Position numbers and translations under genes: made by a program. Shown here piece by piece: positions 56,230-62,882 of a stretch of 64,000 bases of DNA (its first letter is position 1; each line of letters opens with the position of its first letter). Origin of the DNA: Kitasatospora sp. NBC_01266. GTDB lineage: Bacteria; Actinomycetota; Actinomycetes; Streptomycetales; Streptomycetaceae. The notes beneath the pieces are model-generated. The model saw only the letters and a program-made list of their open reading frames with translations. It was not told the origin of the DNA and searched no databases. The DNA lies in contig NZ_CP108458.1 of the NCBI RefSeq assembly GCF_036242395.1, positions 2,542,001 to 2,606,000 of the forward strand, read 5' to 3'.

Positions 56230-57201
56230 TCAGCTCTGGGCTGCGGCAGAGGTCGGGCTCCGGCGGGCGCGGGCGATGTCGCGCAGCACGCTGGCCGGCC
56301 CGAACAGATAGGAGCGGGAGATCCGGGCGCGGCCGGCGACCTCCGGGTGCGTCATCAGCCGCCGGTGCAGCAGGCCCAGGTTGTAGAACGGCACGCTGGG
56401 ATAGAGATGGTGCGCCAGGTGGTAGTTGATCCGGCACGGCGAGAAGAGCAGCCGCTCGAACCAGCCGGCCAGCACCGTCCGGGTGCCGCCCACTCCGCCG
56501 TCCGGGTCGCAGCCGACGTGCTCCGCCACCGCGCGCAGCCGCAGGATCATGCTCAGCGCGGTCAGCGAGGGCAGGATCCACAGCAGCAGGTAGTCGAGCC
56601 AGCCGCCGGTCACTGTCAGCACGGCGGCCAGCACGGCGAGACAGGCCAGGAAGAGATTGCGCCGGCCGCGTCCCATCGCCCGGGCCACGCTCCGGTTCCC
56701 GCGCAGCACCGGCAGCAGCGAGAACTGGTCCAGGGTGTCCACCGTCTTGAGCAGGTTGACACCGGTGACGTCACCGGCGAACAGGCGCAGCCAGTCCCTG
56801 GCGGTGTTGCCGAGCGGCGCGGTGTCCAGGTCCGGGTCGCGCTCGGTGTTCAGGTAACGGTGGTGGTCCAGGTGGTGGCGCCGGTACAGGGTGGTGCTGA
56901 TGAACAGCGGGAAAGCCAGGAGCAGATCGCTCACCGTGTCGTTCAGCGCCCGGCGGGCGAACAGCAGGCGGTGCGCACCGTCGTGCATCAGCACCGCGAG
57001 CGCGTGCTGCCGGGTGGCGATCACCACCATGGCGAGTGGGTATCCGTACCAGTGCCCCCAATAGACCGCGGCGGTCTGCGCGGCCGCGATGACCGCCCAC
57101 TGCCAGGCGATGGCGAGCACCGAGCGGGCCGGGCGCCGCCTGGAGAGCCGGCGCAACTCCTCGGTGCCGAGCAGCCGGTCCGGCTGCCGCCCCACGGCCA
57201 T
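56230..57201 (-). CDS. Membrane fatty-acid-desaturase-family protein
   Basis: Di-iron membrane oxidase of 323 aa. Three histidine boxes are intact: HDGAH near 73, HHLDHHRYLN near 108, and HLAHH near 270. Four transmembrane segments surround them. Despite the family name, members in secondary metabolism hydroxylate or desaturate amino-acid-derived substrates. The phaseolotoxin cluster contains a desaturase gene, desI, so the family is shared. ATG 57201 lies one base past the dCTP-deaminase-like stop. Confidence 0.88.
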   Translation of the reverse strand: MAVGRQPDRLLGTEELRRLSRRRPARSVLAIAWQWAVIAAAQTAAVYWGHWYGYPLAMVVIATRQHALAVLMHDGAHRLLFARRALNDTVSDLLLAFPLFISTTLYRRHHLDHHRYLNTERDPDLDTAPLGNTARDWLRLFAGDVTGVNLLKTVDTLDQFSLLPVLRGNRSVARAMGRGRRNLFLACLAVLAAVLTVTGGWLDYLLLWILPSLTALSMILRLRAVAEHVGCDPDGGVGGTRTVLAGWFERLLFSPCRINYHLAHHLYPSVPFYNLGLLHRRLMTHPEVAGRARISRSYLFGPASVLRDIARARRSPTSAAAQS

Positions 57202-57202
57202 C

Positions 57203-57727
57203 TCAGCTCCCCCGCACTTCGGTGCTGAGCCGGGAGGCCACCACCGCGGTGGAACCGCTGTACTTGCCGTCGTACTGGTGCGCCTCGCCCTGCATCGCCC
57301 AGAAGGCGAGCTTGCCGATGACCATCCCGGAGTAGACCCGGACCGGATTGGCCACCGTGATCTCCAGCGTCCAGGGGAAGACCGAGCCGCAGTGGCCCAG
57401 CGGTGCCGAGAACTGGATCCACACACCGAGCGTGCAGACCGAGCGGCAGGCGTACAGGGTCGCCGCGTATCGCGGGCTGCCCATCGCCTCCATGGTCGAG
57501 CCCAGGTAGAAGCGCCCGGGTTCGAGCAGGCAGCCCTCCTCGCCGATCGCCAACTCGGTGACCCGCGGCGGCCGGAAGCTGTCCAGCACCTCGTCCTCGT
57601 AGCGCAGCAGCTTCGGAGCCAGCCGGAAGCTGTAGCTGTTGGGCTCCAGCCTGGCCGGGGTGAAGTCGTCGATGTGGATCTCACCGGCGGCCACGCCGCG
57701 GGCGATCTCTGGACCGGTCAGAATCAC
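57203..57727 (-). CDS. dCTP deaminase/dUTPase-fold protein, divergent
   Basis: A 174-aa protein with the Dcd-like layout: MILTGPEIARG start, RLEPNSYSFRL for the usual PASIDLRL, and a C-terminal QYDGKYSGST tail. The catalytic glutamate is kept (TLEI, E122), but the conserved arginine before the LG turn (R-L-G) appears to be Thr99, and the GRSS segment is changed to ACRS. So nucleotide binding is plausible, deamination of dCTP less so. The GTG start overlaps the kinase stop by GTGA. Confidence 0.8.
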   Translation of the reverse strand: MILTGPEIARGVAAGEIHIDDFTPARLEPNSYSFRLAPKLLRYEDEVLDSFRPPRVTELAIGEEGCLLEPGRFYLGSTMEAMGSPRYAATLYACRSVCTLGVWIQFSAPLGHCGSVFPWTLEITVANPVRVYSGMVIGKLAFWAMQGEAHQYDGKYSGSTAVVASRLSTEVRGS

Positions 57728-58278
57728 AGCCAGCTCCCTAGCAGTTGGTGCACGGCGACCCGGTAGCTGCCCAGGTCGGCGCTGTTGTCGATGACCGCGT
57801 CCGGTGTGATCAGCTCGATCCGGGAGGTCGAGCGGTCCGTACGGGTGAGGTCCCCACGCAGCGCGAGCCGCTCCTCGCGCCGGGCCGGCTCGCAGGTGAT
57901 CCGCAGTACCCGGAAACTGGCCGCGCGCAGCGCCGGGGCGTCCACCTGCGGGTCCCGCAGATCGTCGTTGAGCAGGATGTCCGCGCCCTCGGCGACGCCG
58001 AGTTCGACGCGGGCCAGGAAGTCGTCGGCGAGCGAGCGCGGGTTGATCCGGCGCAGATGGCCGGCCAGGTCCTCCAGCAGCAGCTGGTCCTGGGCACCCG
58101 CTGCCAGCCCGACCCCGGCGTGCGCGTAGACCCGCTGCTGCAGCTGGTACAGCGGCCGGGCCAGCGGGACCCGGTGGACACCGAGCCCGCGCTCGGCGGC
58201 GAACTCCTCGATCAGGTCGGTGCAGGTGGACTTGCCGGAGCCGGAGTGCCCGGTCAGTGCGATTCGCAGCGCGGTCAT
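57724..58278 (-). CDS. P-loop small-molecule or nucleotide kinase
   Basis: A 184-aa P-loop protein of the deoxynucleotide-monophosphate-kinase-like type. Walker A is GHSGSGKST (10-18); a Walker-B-like DILLNDDLRD lies near 99; an Arg-rich lid (REERLALRGDLTRTDRSTSR) follows. The substrate is unknown. It is coupled to the dCTP-deaminase-like gene downstream and to the HprK-like gene upstream through 4-bp overlaps, which suggests a shared nucleotide-derived intermediate. Confidence 0.85.
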   Translation of the reverse strand: MTALRIALTGHSGSGKSTCTDLIEEFAAERGLGVHRVPLARPLYQLQQRVYAHAGVGLAAGAQDQLLLEDLAGHLRRINPRSLADDFLARVELGVAEGADILLNDDLRDPQVDAPALRAASFRVLRITCEPARREERLALRGDLTRTDRSTSRIELITPDAVIDNSADLGSYRVAVHQLLGSWL

Positions 58279-59318
58279 CCGGTCTCCTCGAGTACGGCGT
58301 CGAGATCGACGTCGAGTGCTCCGCTGAGCCGCCGCACGTCCAGTCCGTCCAGCAGCGGCCGCAGTTCGGCGAGCGTGGCGTAGAAGGCGGCGTAGTCGGG
58401 GACCAGGTAGTGCTGCCAGCCGAAGAAGGTGGTGTCGACCGACCGGTCCACGATGGTGTTCAGCGCGGCCCAGCGGGCGTTCGGCTCGGTGACCGGTTCC
58501 ACCAGCAGCGGCTCTCCCGGCTGCACGCGGGGCAGCAGCAGCCCGGCCAGCCGGTGCGGCGAGGGATCGAACTCCGCGCCCAGCCAGGACTCGAAGAGGT
58601 CGGGGTCGAGCAGGATCTTGTGGCCTGGGGAGAGTTCGTCCAGGTCGGGGGCCGCGCTCCGGCGGACGTTGGCGGCCAGCGCCGGATTGGCGCGCAGCGT
58701 GCCCACTCCGACGTACGGGTAGTCCCGCCAGGCGTGCACCGTGATCCCGCCCTTCTCGGGCCGGCAGAACAGCTTGTCGCCGGTGAAGTACTGCCAGCCG
58801 CCGTGGCCCAGGACGGAGAGCAGCGTGGTGGTCTTGCCCGCGCCCTTCGGTCCGGCGATCGCGTAGACCTGTCCGTCCCTGCGCACCGCCGAGGCGTGCA
58901 GCACGACCGTCCCGGCGGTCTCCTCGTTGCGGATGACCAGGTCGCGGATGAAGTCGATCACCTGGATCGCCGAGCCCTCGCTCACCTCCACCCGGAACCG
59001 CCGGTCGACGGCGGCGTCCGCCGGGACGTCCAGCGCGGTGTGCTCGTTGCGGTAGGTCCGGCGCGCGCCGTGCCGGGACAGCCTCGCGTGGAAGGTGAAC
59101 TCGGGGGCGCTGCTCTGCCGGATCACCACCGGGCGGCCTGGCACCGACCCGTCAGGCGGGCCGAGCGGCAGCACCGAGACGTGGAAGTCGCACCGTCCGG
59201 CGGGCTCGGGCGCCAGCAGGTGGTGGAAGAACCGGCGGACCGGCTCGAAGGCGGCCTCGGCCTCGACCGCCACCTCGAAGTCGACCGTCGTGCCGAGAAA
59301 GTTCAGATAGAGATGCAA
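58275..59318 (-). CDS. HprK-like P-loop protein
   Basis: A 347-aa protein with an N-terminal beta-rich domain (1-140) and a C-terminal HPr-kinase-like domain: LHASAVRRDGQVYAIAGPKGAGKTT, with Walker A GPKGAGKTT near 177. The N-terminal half resembles the HprK-related proteins of peptide clusters. I take the TTG at 59318 as start because the frame upstream runs into the hydrolase gene and no ATG or GTG is close. It may phosphorylate a small molecule or protein in this pathway. Confidence 0.75.
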   Translation of the reverse strand: MHLYLNFLGTTVDFEVAVEAEAAFEPVRRFFHHLLAPEPAGRCDFHVSVLPLGPPDGSVPGRPVVIRQSSAPEFTFHARLSRHGARRTYRNEHTALDVPADAAVDRRFRVEVSEGSAIQVIDFIRDLVIRNEETAGTVVLHASAVRRDGQVYAIAGPKGAGKTTTLLSVLGHGGWQYFTGDKLFCRPEKGGITVHAWRDYPYVGVGTLRANPALAANVRRSAAPDLDELSPGHKILLDPDLFESWLGAEFDPSPHRLAGLLLPRVQPGEPLLVEPVTEPNARWAALNTIVDRSVDTTFFGWQHYLVPDYAAFYATLAELRPLLDGLDVRRLSGALDVDLDAVLEETG

Positions 59319-59325
59319 GGTTGAC

Positions 59326-60912
59326 TCACAGTCTGTTCGGGCCGGCCAGCTGATGGAGCACCAGCTGGGCGGGCCAGGTGTTGTCCAGCACGCCGAGGTC
59401 GTCGCCGGCCGATAGCCCGGGGCCCGCCGCCACGAGCACGGCGTGCAGCCGGTCGTCACCCTGGTTGGTCATGTGCGCACCGGTCTTGGCCGCTGGTCGG
59501 ATCGCCCTGCCGTCCGGCGAGAGTTCGGCGGACGGCAGGCAGTCCGGGGCGAACAGCAGCTGCGCGGACCGGCCGTCCTCGGCCGTGGTGAGGCCGGCCA
59601 GCAGGGTGCCGGCCGCACTGCGCAGGGCCGCCTCGGCCCGCCGCAGCAGCCCCGCGCACTCGCCTCCCGGCACCCGACCGGCCGCGCGGGAGTCGTCGTT
59701 GACCCAGAGCGAGCCGTTGTTGGCCGGGTGGTAGAGCACGGCGGAGCGGTGCGGGTCGAGCCGCCCCTCGGTGACAGCGGCCAGGCCGGCCGACGCCAGC
59801 ACCGTGTTCGGATGCAGCGTCCAGGCCGCGCCCGCCATGCCGTGGTCCGCGCTCAGCAGGACGGTGTCACCGGACTCGGCCCGGTCCAGCACCCGGCCGA
59901 GCAGGGCGTCCGCCCAGCGGTAGCAGTCCGTCAGCCGGGCCCAGACGGCCGGCGCAATGTCCGGGCGGTGGGCCGCGCTGCGCGGGTCGCACCAGCCGAG
60001 CAGCTCGTGTCCGACGTCGTCGGTGGTCGGCAGGTAGAGCACGACCAGCTCGGCTTCGTGACCGGCCAGCACTACCTCGGTCGCCGCGGCGAAACTCCGG
60101 TGCACACAGCCGACCGAGGACAGGAAGAGGTCCTCGGACGAGCCGTCGCCGCCCTCGGCCAGCCGGGGCCCGAGGGCGCCGCGGCGGTACAGCGAGCCGA
60201 GGCCCTCACCGGCGAACACCGGGGCGCCGTCCAGCGCCTTGGTCAGCGGCCGGTTGCGCCCAGCGGTCCTGGGCACCCAGGCGCCGGTGTGCATCAGGGT
60301 CCGCCGGCCGGCCTGCTCGGCCTGGCACAGCCAGACCCCGCTGCCGCCCGGCAGGCGCAGCGGCACCCAGTCCCGCGCCACCTCGACCTGTCCGCAGTCG
60401 CCGGACACCCGGACCAGCGGACCGTCCGCGACCGCCTGGAGCCGCGCCGCCCCGATCTCGAACTCAATCCGGTCGCCGGCGAGTTCATGGACGCCGTGGC
60501 GAGCGGTGCGGCGGCTGTAGGCCTCCACCGCGCCGTCCAGCCAGACGGGTGCGGCGCCACCGTCCAGCACCCACGGCACGTGCACCGCGGCGGTGCGCAG
60601 CCCGGCCCGGCCGGCGGTCTCCCAGACCGGTTCGGCCAGCAGGGCCGCGCGGTCGAAGCCGGATCGGCTCTCGCCGATCGGGCCGGCGGGCACCGGCACC
60701 CGGTAGCCGGTGATCCCGTGCCGCTCGGGCCCGCTGCCGGTGAACAGCGTGGCCAGGGACGGCGGCGTCTGGCAGTTGGGGGCCGGCGGCCGGGCCGCCG
60801 CGCGCACGCCGCGGTCCATCAGCCGCCGTACCGAGGGCAGCGCGCCCTCGGCGACCAGCCGCTCGACGATCCAGTGGGCGGCCGCGTCCCAGACCATCCA
60901 GTAGACGGTCAC
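59326..60912 (-). CDS. Alkaline-phosphatase-superfamily phosphodiesterase
   Basis: A 528-aa hydrolase of the phosphodiesterase/nucleotide pyrophosphatase branch. Metal ligands are visible: the first aspartate in MVWDAAAHW (9), the nucleophile threonine in NCQTPPSLATLFTG near 49, then DDVGHE near 305 and SADHGMAG near 356, with GAHMTNQGDD near the end supplying the last histidine. It would cleave a nucleotide ester or phosphate from a pathway intermediate. Translation starts at GTG 60912. Confidence 0.87.
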   Translation of the reverse strand: MTVYWMVWDAAAHWIVERLVAEGALPSVRRLMDRGVRAAARPPAPNCQTPPSLATLFTGSGPERHGITGYRVPVPAGPIGESRSGFDRAALLAEPVWETAGRAGLRTAAVHVPWVLDGGAAPVWLDGAVEAYSRRTARHGVHELAGDRIEFEIGAARLQAVADGPLVRVSGDCGQVEVARDWVPLRLPGGSGVWLCQAEQAGRRTLMHTGAWVPRTAGRNRPLTKALDGAPVFAGEGLGSLYRRGALGPRLAEGGDGSSEDLFLSSVGCVHRSFAAATEVVLAGHEAELVVLYLPTTDDVGHELLGWCDPRSAAHRPDIAPAVWARLTDCYRWADALLGRVLDRAESGDTVLLSADHGMAGAAWTLHPNTVLASAGLAAVTEGRLDPHRSAVLYHPANNGSLWVNDDSRAAGRVPGGECAGLLRRAEAALRSAAGTLLAGLTTAEDGRSAQLLFAPDCLPSAELSPDGRAIRPAAKTGAHMTNQGDDRLHAVLVAAGPGLSAGDDLGVLDNTWPAQLVLHQLAGPNRL

Positions 60913-60918
60913 CGCGCC

Positions 60919-61689
60919 TCAGCCCCGTCCCAGCAGGGCCGGCAGGTCGGCGATGCTGTCGATCACCCGGCGGGCCCGGGGGTACCCGCCCTCGCCGCGC
61001 TGGTCGGCGTACTTGCCGGTGCGCACCTGGACGGTGAGCGCGCCGATCGCGTCGCCGCCCGCGATGTCGGTGGTCGCGTCGTCGCCGACCACCGCGCAGT
61101 GCGCGGCCGGGTGGCCGGCCGAGGCCGCGGCCAGCGCGAAGAACTCGGCGGACGGCTTGCCGACCACCCGGGCCTGCTGCCCGGAGGCGTACTCCAGTGC
61201 AGCCACCACCGCGCCGGTGTCCAGGTGGTCCCCGTCGGCGGCGCGGAAGTAGCGGCCGCGCTGCAGCGCGACCAGGGCGGCCCCGCCGCGCAGGGCACGG
61301 AAAGCCTGGTCGAGCAGCGGGTAGTCCAGCACGTCCCGGCAGTCGCCGACCACGACATGGGTGACCGCCGACCCTCCGGCGAACCGCTCCAGGGCCGGCC
61401 GGACCTCCCGAGACACCACCAGCAGCGCCGCCGCGAGCTCGGCCGCCAGCAGCCGTTCGGCGGCCGCCACCGGGGTGAACAACTCGGCCTCCGCGACCTC
61501 CAGGCCGAGTGCGGCGAGTTCGTCCCGCACCGCGGCGGGCAGCCTGGAGTCGGTGTTGGTGAGGAACCGGAGCACCGTACCGGCCTCGCGCAGCGCGGCC
61601 ACCGCCCGCACCGCCCCAGGGATCAGCCGGCCTCGGCTGTACAGCGTGCCGTCCAGGTCGATCAGCGCGGCCCGCACCGGCCCGGTCAC
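60919..61689 (-). CDS. HAD-superfamily hydrolase (NagD-like)
   Basis: A 256-aa Mg-dependent phosphatase. The nucleophile motif DLDGTLYSRG is near 10, the second motif FLTNTDSR near 43, and the metal-binding motif AVVGDDATTDIAGG near 205. A cap domain of the NagD/pyridoxal phosphatase type lies between them. The GTG start overlaps the CYTH gene stop by GTGA. It could remove phosphate from a pathway intermediate, perhaps after the kinases act. The frame upstream is not coding. Confidence 0.88.
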   Translation of the reverse strand: MTGPVRAALIDLDGTLYSRGRLIPGAVRAVAALREAGTVLRFLTNTDSRLPAAVRDELAALGLEVAEAELFTPVAAAERLLAAELAAALLVVSREVRPALERFAGGSAVTHVVVGDCRDVLDYPLLDQAFRALRGGAALVALQRGRYFRAADGDHLDTGAVVAALEYASGQQARVVGKPSAEFFALAAASAGHPAAHCAVVGDDATTDIAGGDAIGALTVQVRTGKYADQRGEGGYPRARRVIDSIADLPALLGRG

Positions 61690-62882
61690 GCCACGTCCAG
61701 TTCGGGGTGGCGGGCGACGGCGTCGCGCAGGAAGGTGCGCTTGGAGTAGTACGAGCGCTGGCTGTTCAGGCCGTGCTCGGCCAGGTAGGCCTCCAGCCAC
61801 CGGGCCAACTCCTCCAGCTCGGCCAGTGCGGCCGGCTCGTCCGGCTCCAGCGGGCTGCGGGTGCGCAGGTACTCCAGTTCGCACTGGGAGAGCACCACGT
61901 CGCGCCGCTGGTACAGCGAGCAGTGGTCGAAGAAGATGCCGTAGACGTGGCCAGTGCGCACCGACTCGAAGTTGACGTCGTACCTGACCCGCCGAAACGG
62001 CGGCAACGGCCTTACCTGCAGACCGAGTTCGGTGCGCACGTAGTCGGCGTAGCAGGCCGGGTCGAGGTCCAGCCCGTAGGTGTGCTCCTCGCGGCGGGCA
62101 AAGGCGTCCTCGGCGTACCACTTGCGCTTCATCAGCTGGCGACCGTCGGTGGTCGGGATGAACGAGACGTAGCCCCGCTCCGCCTCGGGCGCCGTCACGT
62201 CGAACAGGTGGTTGGAGTAGTCCCAGGCCTGGAACTCGTCGCGATACTCCATGACATAGCCGGGCAGCCGGCCGGCCCGGATCCGGCGGTGCAGCTCGAG
62301 GGTGAGCGCCCAGCCGTCCGGTGCCGGGTCCAGGGTGTACTTGTACTCCAACTCCTGGCCGGGAAAGCACTTGTGGTAGTAGCGCTGGTGGTTGTTGAGG
62401 AACAGCGCGTGCTCCGCGTGCGCCGCCAGGGCCGGGGCCAGCCAGTCGAGCCGCTCGACCGGGCCGTCTCCCACCGGCTCCGAGGTGATCCGCACGAAGC
62501 AGGCGTCCTCCGCCAGGAACCGCACCTGGCCGTGCACGTAGTAGCCGCCCTCGGCCGCCGGGGCGAGATAGCAGAGCGGCACCAACGAGGCGGTGGAACC
62601 GGCGAGTTCACGCAGCGCGGGGCCCGCCACGGCGAACTCGAAGAGGTCGGCGCCGGCGATCACCGCCTCGCCGCGCGGCTCCCCGGCCGCGGTGACCGCG
62701 ATCGCCGCGCAGTCCCCGAGCGCGGCCCAGTCCAGCACCACGGTGCTGCTGGGGACGACCGTCTCCGCGGCGGGCACCGAGAGCAGCACGATCGGCTCGT
62801 CGGCTGCGGCCGGCGCGGTGCCGTTGAGCAGGTGGATTCCGCCGATGGCGAGCCACGCCCGGCGCTGGTCCTCAGACATCAT
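61686..62882 (-). CDS. CYTH/VTC-like triphosphate-tunnel protein
   Basis: A 398-aa protein. The C-terminal half (from about 173) begins with ELEYKYTL, matching the E-x-E-x-K signature of the CYTH superfamily, and continues with LMKRKWY, RRVRYDVNFE and CELEYL, which fit tunnel-lining basic and acidic residues. The N-terminal 170 residues form a separate alpha/beta region I do not recognise. CYTH proteins bind triphosphates, polyphosphate or nucleotides. ATG 62882 has GAGGA upstream; its first codons overlap the stop of the PEP-synthase-like gene. Confidence 0.72.
   Translation of the reverse strand: MMSEDQRRAWLAIGGIHLLNGTAPAAADEPIVLLSVPAAETVVPSSTVVLDWAALGDCAAIAVTAAGEPRGEAVIAGADLFEFAVAGPALRELAGSTASLVPLCYLAPAAEGGYYVHGQVRFLAEDACFVRITSEPVGDGPVERLDWLAPALAAHAEHALFLNNHQRYYHKCFPGQELEYKYTLDPAPDGWALTLELHRRIRAGRLPGYVMEYRDEFQAWDYSNHLFDVTAPEAERGYVSFIPTTDGRQLMKRKWYAEDAFARREEHTYGLDLDPACYADYVRTELGLQVRPLPPFRRVRYDVNFESVRTGHVYGIFFDHCSLYQRRDVVLSQCELEYLRTRSPLEPDEPAALAELEELARWLEAYLAEHGLNSQRSYYSKRTFLRDAVARHPELDVA

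Noticed and set aside
57203-57727. Ordinary dCTP deaminase of nucleotide metabolism
   Set aside because: Changed active-site residues and translational coupling to cluster kinases make a housekeeping role unlikely.
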